A DNA stretch of 64,000 nucleotides, from positions 5,653,001 through 5,717,000 of the forward strand of contig JAJFPB010000002.1 in NCBI GenBank assembly GCA_020881915.1, given 5' to 3'. Shown here in pieces: positions 11,651 to 23,069 of this stretch. Origin of the DNA: Paramyrothecium sp. XJ0827. Taxonomy: Eukaryota > Ascomycota > Sordariomycetes > Hypocreales > Stachybotryaceae. The translations under genes and the position numbers were made by a program. Numbering within the stretch: the stretch's first letter is position 1; each line of letters starts with the position of its first letter. The notes under the pieces are model-generated. The model was not told the DNA's origin. It made no database searches and was given only the letters and a program-made list of their open reading frames with translations.

Positions 11651-12592
11651 CAAAAGCTTGTGATGCCGGTAATTTCGGCTGAGCGAATTGCCTCAGTTCG
11701 CGGGCGTGGACTCAGCCGCAAAATGGAGCTTACCCTATACGACCTATGGATCAGCCTGAGTCGAAAATTCTTTACAAAACCCTAAGCATAGGACAGAATT
11801 GGCGAATTACTTGATCTCAGAAGTGAGAGCAATTCAATTCCAGCATTTTAGCCTTCAAACAATTTTATTTTGGGTCTTTATTGTGGCAGTAAAAATTGAG
11901 AATTGAATTTTTTATAGATTGGGACGTGGAATGGGTGTAATCTCATCACAGGGAACCGCTACGTGACGTGCATGTGTTAGCAAAACCCTCACCTGGATTG
12001 GAGGTTCCGGAAATACATACCATACTTAAAAATAGCAGAGAAGACTACTGAGCCATTATTCGACTGCCGGTTGAAACTAACAATACGAACATTGGGTTCA
12101 AGATGGATCATGCAGACATAAGTATGCAGACGCCGCAATAGACCTATTTTTCAAGTTAGTATGTGGCCATCGTAGGCCTCGTCAAACTGTGCATTGTCGA
12201 ACAGTTCTTTGCATTTGCCAGCGTAACTAAGACACCTCGGTACTTCAACGGAATTGGGAGGGTTTGGAAGGCGAAAGGTATTCTGGGGTGTAGTGCCTTT
12301 GATGAGACTTCAAACCTGGACTTTCGGGACACTGTTATTAAATGCTATTCGCTTCTACACTGCCACTTGGATGGATCAGAACGACCCGAGTCAAGCGCAC
12401 CGAATAGACGCTGGGTGACGCCCCACCGCAACAGGCGAATAGCATCGGGCTACTAGGCAATTATTTCCTAGTTGATACTAGCAGCTCGTGCTAACACCTG
12501 TGGATTAGTTCACAGGTGATTCGGCTCATCGATGCTGCGGGGTACTGCATCTTCCTTATAATTACTACTGCACACATGTTGACCGAAGAATC
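11651..12592. other. Intergenic region (0.94 kb), no supported gene
   Basis: It holds the divergent promoters of the amidase and the methyltransferase. One 97-codon frame at 12163-12456 begins with GTG and shows no family signal. Confidence 0.4.
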
Positions 12593-13375
12593 ATGAGTGC
12601 CGCGTCTTCCTTGAAAAACAAGACTCGCTTCGACGCAGAAGCCGCAGCCTGGGACAGTAATCCTTTCGTCCATCAGAGGAGCCTTGAGGCTTGGGAAGCA
12701 ATCAAGAAAAGAGTCCCTGCTTTCCGTCATGACAACCCCAAGAAACCGGACATACTCGAGATCGGCTGCGGTACTGGGCTTTTAAGCTTGCCCTCTTCGA
12801 CCCGGTCAAAACGAGTCGTAGCGGTTGATGCTGCGGAGGGGATGATTAAGGTTCTTAAGACAAAGCTTGCACAGCCTGGTGTACCGACAAACATAACGCC
12901 TCTTTGCCTGTTGTTGGAGAACCCCGAAGATCAACACCTACCCCCCGCAGATCCATCTATACCCGATGGCCCGAGATTGAAGTTTGACGTTGTCACGTCC
13001 CATCTGGTCCTGCATCACATAGCGGATATTGAGGCTGTACTCAAGACCATGCTGGGATGCTTGAAGCCGGGAGGCGTAGTTGCGCTGACCGACTTCGAAG
13101 ACTTCGGACCAGAGGCTAGGCGGTTCCATCCGGAGGCGAAACTCGAAGGCGTGGAAAGGCATGGAATTAACAGAGCATGGATGACAGACTTGATGGAAAA
13201 AGTTGGTTTTGTCGACGTCGATGTGAGGGTAGGGTGGACGGCTCAGAAGCGAGTGGAGCGGTACCCGGGTGAGTTCCTGGAAGCGAAAGCGACGTGGGAT
13301 GCCGAACAAGGCGAGGTCATGACGTTTCCGTTCCTCTTGTGTATTGGCAAAAAGTCCGAAACCTCCAATTCATGA
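12593..13375 (+). CDS. Class I SAM-dependent methyltransferase
   Basis: Single exon, 260 residues, starting MSAASSLKNKTRFD. Motif I is ILEIGCGTGLLSL (the SAM-binding glycine loop, about residues 54-66). The acidic motif II is VVAVDAAEGMI. The post-motif stretch FDVVTSHLVLHHIADIEAVL and the motif III-like LKPGGVVALTDFED follow. This is the UbiE/Methyltransf_11-type fold, cytosolic, with small-molecule substrates typical. The substrate cannot be told, and no secondary-metabolite backbone gene lies nearby. Confidence 0.88.
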   Translation: MSAASSLKNKTRFDAEAAAWDSNPFVHQRSLEAWEAIKKRVPAFRHDNPKKPDILEIGCGTGLLSLPSSTRSKRVVAVDAAEGMIKVLKTKLAQPGVPTNITPLCLLLENPEDQHLPPADPSIPDGPRLKFDVVTSHLVLHHIADIEAVLKTMLGCLKPGGVVALTDFEDFGPEARRFHPEAKLEGVERHGINRAWMTDLMEKVGFVDVDVRVGWTAQKRVERYPGEFLEAKATWDAEQGEVMTFPFLLCIGKKSETSNS

Positions 13376-13662
13376 CGGGGTGTACAACATGTAGTGTTCG
13401 TGGGGAAAATGAGACGGTAATGGAAATCGAGTCACAGAGAAGACCAATTATTACGTGAAAGAGCAGCAAGGTTATCGCAGCATCTCTTCCTACATGCCTC
13501 GTTGTATGGGAACTGTCATTGGGCGAGATAGCGCAATCCTCTACAGAACAATCGCTTCGGGGCCTTGCTCCCCAGTTAAAGGTCCCAAGGGCTCTGGTGA
13601 GCCAATGTTTGACTTTAAGTTGTTCATAAGCTGGCAGGACACGTAGTCGGAGCTATTTGCCC

Positions 13663-15302
13663 CTAGATACAAAGAGTATTTATTCGGAGTATGACCTTCT
13701 CAATATAGCGTGCAGCGACCACGATGCCATCTGCATCCTGGAACTCGTTCTGGTCTCCAAAGTCCTCGTTGCCAGCATCGAGACACGTCAGGCAAGTTTG
13801 CACAATTTTGGTGTATTTGGTGCCCATTCGTTGCGGTAGATGATTATGTGCCAGTGCGAGCAGATGATCTTTACCCGACGCCCTCAGATACGCCGCGGCT
13901 TGTTTGCTGTCCATATTGGCTGGGAGATAGAGCATTGGCCCTGCTTTGCCTTCCGTGCTACTCTGGTCGTAACGGATTAAACTATCCCATAGGCCGATTT
14001 CAAGGAGACACACTCCCAAACTATACATGTCGTGCTGCATTACGTATTCTTCCTGTGGACTATACCCTTGCCGCGAAGGGTGCCGGTAGAGATTTTTGTC
14101 GAGTGCTTCGTCCCCGATCCGCGTTGTCTGGCCCTGGTCTCGACGAAAGTCTTCGAAACCCACGAGAAAAACTGTCGGCGACGCATACTCATCCGTATCA
14201 TCAAAAGTAATAACAGTCTCGGGCCGTATGTTTTTGTGGACGAAACCAAACGTGTGTACATAACCAACCGATTTGGCTAGTTGCTGGGCAAGTTCCAGAC
14301 GAAAAGTCACTGACACAACGGGCGAACCGTTGAGCATGAGGCCTCGAAGAGTTTGAGGGCCGCAGCGCAGTGTTGGGCATCTGAAGACCAATGTAAACTC
14401 GATCCGCTGCTCTGGCCCAGTACTGTGCGTTTCCTTAACAAAGCCCTTGCATGAGAGTAGACCAAAAGTCTCAGGGTCGTTGTGCTGCAGCCGCCGCGCC
14501 AAGTCGCGAACGTCGGTTTGAGTTGCTAAGAGATTTATCGCCGGTTGCCTTTCAATTCTGTTCAAAATGAAAGTCGAGACTTGACCTGCGGAGTTTGTTC
14601 TAGTTGCCAGAATCGAACGACAAAACGGTATCTGTGTCAACTCCATTTTGCGAATTTGCTCGGCTTCGAGGCTCAAACGTGCTCCAGCCGGGTTTCCCGA
14701 AACCGTTCCCTGGATTCCAGCTCGGATTGGCAAAATGGATGGAATTGCTGCTGCCGTCCTCGACGCATCTGCCATTGCTTTGTCAATGCCAGGATCGGCA
14801 ATTCTCATGAGCAAGAACCAAGACTGGTCCGCGATTCGTTGCCACGTTTCAAAATCCTCTATAGCGTTGTCTAGACTCTCCTTCTTCCAAACAAACTTGA
14901 GCTTGTTGGTTGTAATGCTGGTTCGATGCCCATTCTCATCACTACCATTATTGGATCGCACGAACCTGTCAAGCATAGAGACAACAAGCTCCAGCTTGCT
15001 CAACAAGACGGCTAGAGTACGCTCATAAACATCTCGGTGTTCATCGCCCATTAAATGATGGACTTGCTGGAGTAGTTCGATCCGTGTCTCGAAGTGCACC
15101 CAGCCATTCTCCAACCGAAGTGTGCACTCGGAGAGCGCTGTGTCTGCACCCTTGACCTTGCTGCATAGCTTCTTGAGCTTCCTGCCGTACCTGCGACCTG
15201 TTCAATCAAATGTGAAGAGAGAGATCTCGGTTCAGTTTGCGAAACATACTGGAAGCCTAGATCTATTGCTGGTACGATGGCCAAGGCAAGCTCGATAGAC
15301 AT
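13663..15302 (-). CDS. HeLo-like domain fused to a pseudokinase (MLKL-like architecture)
   Basis: Two exons (15302-15250 and 15190-13663; intron GTATGT..CGCAG) give 526 residues. Splicing gives the N-terminus MSIELALAIVPAIDLGFQYG followed by RKLKKLCSKVKGAD, the hydrophobic first helix of fungal HeLo/prion-inhibition domains. The helical region ends near residue 165 with ADPGIDKAMADASRT. A kinase-fold C-terminal lobe follows: FRLELAQQLAKSVGYVHTFG, then VHKNIRPETVI (residues 336-338 HKN in place of HRD), VGFEDFR (no DFG, about 362) and QHDMYSLGVCLLEIGLW (the alpha-F region). No glycine-rich loop is visible. The loop Asp residues for catalysis and Mg2+ are missing, so it is most likely inactive. 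HeLo domains insert into the plasma membrane and kill the cell when triggered. It is divergent from an active kinase-ankyrin gene. Confidence 0.82.
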
Positions 15303-15821
15303 TTCTTTTTTGACTGGCGTAAAGGTAAGAAATGGTTCGAAAATCAGCAGAGAACAGATGGACTGTCTTGAATATCAAGCTGCCCGCTCCATATTTACCC
15401 CTCTCTCTGGCTATAAATAGGCTCGATTATTGGTATCTATCTGTACAGCCTGAACAATTGAAAAGTGTAATCAAGGAATGGCCTTACAATTGAAGACCCG
15501 GCGGCAAACAGAATTAATTAGTCTTAAATCGTGTTGAATCTTAATTTGTCACACACACTGTCATCTACGCGGACCTTGATTTCACACTGTCCTTGTTAGG
15601 ATGAGCTCAAATGATGGAAGGGAGCCGTGGCTGTATTTAATTGGTTTGAAGCAACGCTGACAGCAAGGACTGTTCCCTAGTCATGTGATACCATACTGCA
15701 AGGCTCAGCTCAGCTCTGGAGCGCCCCTATTGATCCTGATCTCTCACGTCGCACCTTGATGATGCCCCGTCAGCGACAATAGACAGCGCTATCCAACAGG
15801 ACCGCCAAGTGTTGACTTGAA
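15303..15821. promoter_or_regulatory. Shared divergent promoter of the HeLo-pseudokinase and kinase-ankyrin genes
   Basis: 519 bp lie between the two ATGs (15302 leftward, 15822 rightward). A TATA-like element (CTATAAATAG, 15411-15420) lies about 110 bp upstream of the leftward ATG and reads as TATTTATAG on that strand, a plausible distance for the HeLo gene. No equally good element is seen close to the rightward start. One intergenic region serving both genes makes coordinated expression likely (inference). Confidence 0.55.
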
Positions 15822-18800
15822 ATGCCAGTGCCTCACGACGACAGTAGCCTGGAAATTGATGCTTTGCCTGAGTTGGTCCGCGATGCAAGGCTGCAGGCGA
15901 CATTCCGACATGATGGCGTCCAAAGCTACACAATACATTCCCGGCCAGTCCGCCACCGGATGAGGTCTCGAATGGAGGTATGGCAGCGCCAACAGGAACT
16001 GGGACGTGGAGGAAACGGAACTGTTGAGTTGCAGTCGAAAAAAACGGATGACCCCGAGCGTCCGCAGTACCGAGCAGTCAAGAGCATCCGTATTTCGGTA
16101 ATTGATCTGAGGACGAAACAAGACATATATGTGCGTGAATTGGAAGCACTAACCAAATTTTCACAAGAAAAGGTGATTAAAAAAAAGCCTGCATGCTCAG
16201 ATCTAATCACTCACAAAACAACTTGGTAGTACTCAGACTGCTTCGTGAAATTTCATGGTTGGTATGACAGCCCTGGATGGATCCATATCGCCATGGAATA
16301 CTGTGAAATGGGAGATTTGCAGAAATACCTCTCAAACGCAATCAAATGCCCGGGCGGTCGCCTGCCTGAAGATCAAGCCCAAGAAATTGCATTGCAGGTT
16401 CTCGGTGCCATGTCCATGATGCATGAAGAAGGGTTTGCCCATCGGGATCTTAAACCTGCTGTAAGGCTCTGAGCTTATATTTGCTTCGTGATCAACAGGC
16501 TGACACCAAGACCCAGAATATGCTCATAAAGAGTCAACCACCTGATGAATGGTGGATCAAACTCTGCGACCTCGGACTTAGCAAGCGGATTGCGAACGCG
16601 GCGGGCCAGACAAGCGTACACGGGACGCCGAGGTTCATGCCACCTGAGATGCTTGGCTTCATTGGAGATCCAAAGACTGCTGATCCTTACGCTGCAGACA
16701 TGTGGTGCTTTGGGGAAACTGTATTCCAAATGTTGACCGGAAAACCAAGTTTTGATACTCATGGAGAACTTGTTAGGTACTGCCAGGGTCATTCGCCTTA
16801 TCCTTACCACGTACTCAAAGAATCGGATATCGGTGAGGCAGCCATCGATTTCTTACAATCCATCATGGCACCGGATCCTAAGCAAAGACTCAATTGTGGA
16901 GAGGCCTGCAAGCATCAATGGGTTGACGCAGATCAAAACATTGAGTACGGGAATGGCGTCTACAGTTCCCATGTTGACCAAGGCCCCGTGTGGGAGTGGT
17001 CGCCGGAGCAACCTTTACCGCTGAGCGAGGTGACAGGGAGTTGGACAGTGACGAGGCCCAGCATTATACCAATACGTGCCGTTCAGGAGGCATCTGAGGG
17101 ACTGACCGGAGACAAAGCACCAAAAGTAATCGTGCTTGCATCGCAAGGCACAGAGGAGTCGAAGGTAAAGGCTGAGTCGGCATTTTAAGAACGAAACTCA
17201 CCTTCACAGGAGTCATCACTCAAAAACGAGTCTTCTACTCCGAAACTAGAGAACCGACTGAGGCCATTGCACGCAGCCGCAAAAGCTGGTCATCTGAAAA
17301 TAGTTCAACTGCTTACTGAGAAAGGCGCCGAACTAGACAGTGTCGATGATGGTGGACGGACGGCGTTAAATTTGGCTGCAGGCTGGGGCAATCTGGATGT
17401 AGTGAAGCATTTATTGGGCCTAGGCGCTGACCTGACCATTGCTTCCGACCTTGGTCATACTCCCTTAGCATCAGCTGTGATGCACAATCACATAGACCTT
17501 GCCGAGTTGCTGGTTGAAAGTGGCAGTGATCCATTGCTTGTCAGTCAACAGGGCTTTTCTCCAATGCATTACGTTGCGACTCACGGCTACGTTGAGGGTG
17601 CCGAGTTTCTCGCGAAGCATGGTGCTGACATATCAGGACCAACTTCTGCTGAACGGACGCCTGTGAGTCTAGCGTCAGAGAAAGGCAACACGCAAATGGT
17701 TCGCTGGTTGCTGGATAGAGGTGCTGACTTCACCTCCCTGAGCAATACAGGATGGAATCCACTGCACTACGCAGTTCGGGATGGCCACTTCGAGATAATG
17801 CAGTTTCTGATGGAAAATGGGGCCGATTACACAACACCAACCCCATTCGGCCGGACAACTGTAATGTCAGCGTCTTCCAACGGTCATTTGGACATTGTTA
17901 AGCTTCTCGTCGAAAAAGGGGTTGATCCTAGCCCCCAGCAAAAGGACGGATGGACTGCTCTCCATTTCGCTGCAGACAACGGCCATTTTGAGGTGGCAAA
18001 GTATCTTGTCGCATCTGGCGCTCCGATTTCCGCAAGAAATGACTATGGTAGCACGCCATTGCTGATGGCAGCGAAAACTAGCAATCTCGAATTGGCAAAA
18101 CTTTTAATTTCAAAGGGTGCCAGTCCTGCAGACTCTCACTCCCAGGGTTGGATGCCTTTGCATTCTTCGGCAAATGCTGGCCATCTTGAGTTGGTCAAGC
18201 TGTTTTGCAACGGAGGGGCCGATCTAGAAGCTGGAACGAACGAAGGGGACACGGCGCTCTGCCTTGCAGCATCCGGAGGGCATACCGAAGTTGTCGAAGA
18301 ATTAATCGAACGGGGCGCTGATATTCAAGCAAGAAACAAATATGGTATGTCGGTACTCAATCGTGCTGCTGCGCATTCCGAAAAACCCGAGACAGTGCGA
18401 TTCCTTCTTGAGAAGGGTGCTGAAATACATGGAGCTGATATCAAACAATGGACCCCAATAATACGGGCATCTTATTCTGGTTGTCTAGGAATTATCCACT
18501 TACTTCTTGAAAAAGGCGCTCGTATCACAGATAGGAGTGATAATGGCACAACCCCTCTGGACATAGCTTGTCAACATGGGAAGACTGACGTGGCGAAGCT
18601 GCTCCTAGGAAAGGGAGCTGAAATTGAAGCTGTTAGGGATGACGGATGGACCCCACTGCTCTCGTCAGCTCGATATGGGCATGCAGCAACTGCAAGACTT
18701 CTCTTACAATCGGGCGCAAATATTGAAGCCATGGCAGATAAGCAGTGGAGAGCGATACACGTGGCTTCATACTACGGCCAATTGGACGCAGTCAAAGTGA

Positions 18801-19021
18801 TTCTTGAATTTGGTGCCGATTTGACCGCCAAAGCCGAAGGGGGGTGGACCGCGGTCAATTTAGCAGCCGATAATGGCCAGCGGGAGATTGTCGAATTACT
18901 CATTGACCATGGAGCCGACCTAAGTGTCAAAACTACGACTGGCGGGACACCATTGATCTCCGCTGCCAACCAGGGACACTTAGATGTGGTGAAACTGTTG
19001 ATTGAGAATGGGGCAAGCTAA
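15822..19021 (+). CDS. Ser/Thr protein kinase with 18 C-terminal ankyrin repeats
   Basis: Four exons (15822-16172, 16230-16460, 16517-17164, 17210-19021) give 1,013 residues. The kinase motifs are intact: LGRGGNGTV (glycine loop, 60-68), AVK (Lys87), HRDLKPAN (188-195, restored by splicing the GTAAGG..CCCAG intron), DLG (212-214, a common variant of DFG) and GTPRFMPPEM in the activation segment. After a linker (about 330-425) come 18 consecutive ankyrin repeats of about 33 residues (about 428-1013), for example GWTALHFAADNGHFEVAKYL. The gene ends inside the last repeat with no further domain. The kinase-plus-ankyrin order resembles animal RIPK4. The repeats would sense a ligand or partner; the natural substrate may be the divergent HeLo-pseudokinase (inference). 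Confidence 0.92.
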
Positions 19022-20368
19022 GGTATCTCACAGATGGCAAAGACGGAGTTATTTGAAGGTGATTATGGCATTGTGTAATTTAGATATCGTATAGTCGCTA
19101 TGGTCGAGAAGTAGGGAATTGTAAGCCTTGGGTTTGAAGCTTTTGTACAGCGTCAAATGGATGTCTTCATAGGATAACCCCAGGTAAAGGGCTTTGAATG
19201 ATAATGTAGTGTTGGAATTTATCACAAAGTATCCGCACTTTCGTTTTTTTGTTTTTTTGTTTAGACCGGCTATGAGCTGGTCTTTAGGTGACAAAGAATC
19301 TTGTTTCCCACCCTAAAGAACTGCTATAGTGCATATAATGATCGATTGATTTCTCTGTAGGCAATCATCATACCTCCTGGTGAGGCTTGGCATCGGACCG
19401 AAGCAACCCGTTATTGCAAGGGATCGAATCTATAATCATAAGTTCGGATTACCATGTCGAGCTTGAAAGGAGAGATTGTCACATAAAAATTTATGAGTCT
19501 TGATCATTAGAGTGCTGTACCGGTCTCCGCTAATGGAGGGATCCAGTGTCCTCAAACGTATGCACCCGAGTCCAATACAAACTCATACATCTTGCGAGAT
19601 CTGTGTCCTGCATATCGCAAAGCTAGTAACGACAGAGGTTAGTGAACCACGATGTATTTAGTGATAGTTGAAAGATACGGTATCCTAACGAACTCAGGTG
19701 CTGGGATGGCGGTTCGCTAGAGAGCGACTCTTTTAAGCATGTCGCCAGAGAAGCGATGTCGCCCAAGATGATTATAACACTTTCTGATGATATGAAAAGG
19801 CTTGTGGAGCGGATTTGCCATCGATTGAAATCGATCCTACACGGTTTTATAACAACATTGAACGAGATAAACATAGCGTCACACACTAGCATGAGCCACG
19901 GGAACAACCTTCAGAATCACCAGATCGCCCGAAAGGAATTATATGAATTTGCCAAGACAATAGACAAATTGAGACGGAAACTCGATAGAGCAGTCGAGTC
20001 TATGGAAAGCATCTAGTTTGGTAACGAGACTGATTGTAGACTGTAATATCAGCTTTAGGATACGTGCTGTGAATTTCATCGTCACTCATCACAGAGAAAT
20101 CGCAAAGAACGTCGAGGCTCCAATCACAATGCTAAGAGTCCACTAGTGATAATATATCGGGACTTGCAATGTCAGTCTGCACTCGGAGCCTTCATAGGTG
20201 CTGATTTGGTATTAACTTATATCCTTGTAGATACCAACGTAATACCATTCTACGTCAAGGCACGAAAATGCACATTGGGTGACAAAAAAGGAATCAGAAT
20301 GTCCAAAGTCCTCACCATATCCTCAGGCTATACCCCTATGGCTACGGCACCGCCGTCTCATCACAGTA
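19022..20368. other. Intergenic region with a possible small or decayed gene at 19.5-20.0 kb
   Basis: A plus-strand frame ends at 20016 (86 codons from an ATG at 19756) and encodes a hydrophilic, helix-rich peptide (RKELYEFAKTIDKLRRKLDR). Possible introns lie upstream: GTTAGT at 19638, with acceptors at 19697 or 19720. No joined model gave a convincing start or a family I recognise. A small gene or the 3' remnant of a larger one are both possible. Confidence 0.25.
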
Positions 20369-21721
20369 TTAAGCGGGGCACTTGTTGGTGGGATAGTTGC
20401 AGCTTCCTCCCTTGCCACCTCCAGTGACCTTCGTGCCGGAAAAGGTGAAATTGGAGCAGCTGCCGTCACCGCACAGAATGTAGTAGTTGTACGCGGAGCT
20501 GGTTGTTGTACCTGTGACGCCAATGAACTTAATGTTGGAGATTTTGACGCCGTTGGTAGGCTTGCCGGTCGGACCGCCGTTGAGATAATCCTGCTGAACA
20601 TCGATGCCGTATTTTGTGATACCAGAAAGCGTGATGTTTTGGTATGTGACATTGTTGATCTGTTGTTAAAGTCAGCTACGAGTGAACATCCCTTTGAGTT
20701 TTTGAAACTAACTGTGCCAGTGGTGCCAGAGTTAGACTTGATACGGGCGCCGTTCTCACTATTGACAATCTGGGAGTTGATGAACGTGACACCATCGACG
20801 GTGTTGTTGCTCTTGCCACCGACAGAGCCAATGCTGAGACCGTGGCCGCCGTAGCAGTACAGGTTTGAGACTGTCACACGGCTGCCGGATGTGACGGCAA
20901 CACAGTCATCCTGGTTATGAACTTTGATATTATCGAGCGTGACACCATCACTCGAAGAGATATCGAAGCCGTCACTGTTGTGAGCGGCGGGCTTTCCTCC
21001 ACTCTTTGAATTAGGCTGATCGCCTGCAGAGTTGTCCAAGTTGATTCCAGTGACCTTCAGATCCTGGTTGCTGGTCATGGAAAAGCAGTGCACCGGCCAA
21101 TTCTGGATGTTGAGGTTTGTGATCTTTGCATTGGTCGTCTTCTTGACAACAATGAAATGATCAGGTCTAAATTGTGTTAGCACAAGGTAATTTACCAGAA
21201 TGCCGAATCTACGGATTGGACCTACTTGTTCTTAACCGCGCTGTTAGATCCCTCGCCGTCCCAGTACGCTTGGCCATTGCCATCAATCACATGGCCCGGG
21301 GCGCCGGTGATGGTCACACCGCTTCCAGAAATGATGATCGGATCAAAGTCGGCGTCTGGAGTAGTACCAAAGGTCTTTTGCCTCTTAGCACGATAGTTTT
21401 CACACCATAATCGGTTTGGCTTACCGTTTTCCCTTTGAACGTGACAGTAGCGCCAGCCTTGAGTTTCTGCAAGTCAATGGCGCTCGATGCTGGAACAGCA
21501 ATGGAGTCAAGGACGATGTCCGTGCAGGTCTTAACAGCATTCACAATGTCGGCATACGCCGTCACTGTGCAGGTAGCTCTTTGTTCGTGCTATAATGAAT
21601 GAGCTAGCGAATCAAGCAACCCGGTTCGAGGGCGTGACCATCGTCTTACAGTCATGAGAGGACTGGCCGCAACAAAAGCCGAAGGCACCAAGGCCATGAT
21701 CGGGGCACAGTATTTAACCAT
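20369..21721 (-). CDS. Endopolygalacturonase, glycoside hydrolase family 28
   Basis: Five exons (21721-21650, 21589-21425, 21374-21226, 21166-20713, 20659-20369) give 376 residues. A hydrophobic N-terminal signal ([15 protein letters not shown]) directs secretion. GH28 signatures appear in order: NSDGFD (the usual NTD with Ser for Thr; Asp kept), NQDDC (the two catalytic Asp), [12 protein letters not shown] (catalytic His) and ARIKSN (substrate-binding Arg-Lys). The C-terminus has paired Cys ([16 protein letters not shown]). Introns are at positions common in fungal genes of this family. It hydrolyses alpha-1,4-galacturonan of plant pectin outside the cell. Coding appears intact. A TATAAGTT at 21840-21833 is about 110 bp upstream of the ATG. 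Confidence 0.93.
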
Positions 21722-23069
21722 GATTCTGGTGTTAAGAGGCAAATGAGGTGCAATGTGAATAAGTGCTTGATAAGTGGCCTGCCAGATGTCGAGTCTGTGT
21801 TCAGCTGTTCATCTATAGCGGCGTCAAGACTGAACTTATAGCCCCCGAGAAAGATTCCACGCCATCAATGATTGGGGGACTTTTCATCTCAAGCTCCTGT
21901 CCTACATAATCGTCGTGTCCTCAGTATCCGTGTTTTGAGATACTCAGAAAGGTGCTCATGTGGGTTCACTGAGGGCCACTCCGGCAAAGACTTGCCGTAC
22001 AAGTTATGGAGTAGAGTGGATAACGGCATTGCCTTCATACTCATTCAGAGATTGTGGGGTCCCCGGATTTTGTCGCTAAGCTTTCTGGGCCCTGTCTTTC
22101 ATTTCGATATAACAACAACACGGCATTCGAGGTTGCTAGTGTTTCAGCTTGATTTGCGGATAATTTGCGAGAAGAAAACGCGCAGTTTCCACACAAATGC
22201 CCCTTTTGGTTCCCCTTGTACTGACGCATAACTCCACCAATTAATCGGCAAGAGCTAGCACCACATTGTGGCCTATTCGGGCATAGGTAGAGCGCGTGTC
22301 GAGCGCTAGCCGTTGTGTTCCGGCAATCGTCCGTCTAAATTAGCACGTTGATGAGCCGAATACCCGGAGTGAGCCATTAGTGCAGTGTCATGGCCAGGGG
22401 ATGCATACTTGTCTGCTTATTTGGGATGTCTGCCAGTGGCTGCCTGTTCTCATCGCGCAGCGTTCAGTATAGAGACAAGGCCACTTTTTCGAAGTCATGT
22501 ACTCTTTGATCACCATAAATGTTCCTTCACCTAAATGCCTGCCTGATTAGAATCCTCGATCCGGTCGTGCCAATGATTCTCTTCAGACTAGGACTTTGCC
22601 GTGCTCTCCATTCCCAAGTTATTGATTCGTAGTCTAGTGTAATTCATTTGTACCCTTGCTTGTTGGAATATCAGTGACATCAGGGTTAAGTGCCAAGATC
22701 ACGACCCAAACCTTACTGTTCGATCTGTAGTCATTGCAAGCCAAATAGTGCGAGGATTATTTCTCAAAAAATCATGGAGCTGCCCACTCCGAGTTTGCAG
22801 CCAATGGCTGGAACTTCTGACATTTTGTTCAAGGTGGTAAATGTGAGATAAATGCCGTCTACCCGTCCAAGTCATGGTATCTGTGTCAGGTCTGGCTCTG
22901 GTTGGATCAAAATGCGCACCATTCACCCAGATCCATCTTGATACTTGCGTAAGACATTGATGAATTGCAGTGCCAAACACCTATATTCGCGGAGTGAGAA
23001 GTGATAGGCCTTCAAATTTCTATTCCCTGGAACAATAACTAGCGCATAGCGAACATTTCATGGCGTTCT
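21722..23069. other. Intergenic region (1.35 kb), no gene seen
   Basis: It contains the polygalacturonase promoter. Open frames of 93 and 119 codons lie on opposite strands but show no family signal or splice support. Confidence 0.35.

Noticed and set aside
12593..13375. Secondary-metabolite cluster around the methyltransferase, regulator and FAD oxidoreductase
   Set aside because: No polyketide, peptide, terpene or DMATS backbone gene is present, and the candidate tailoring genes are 40 kb apart.
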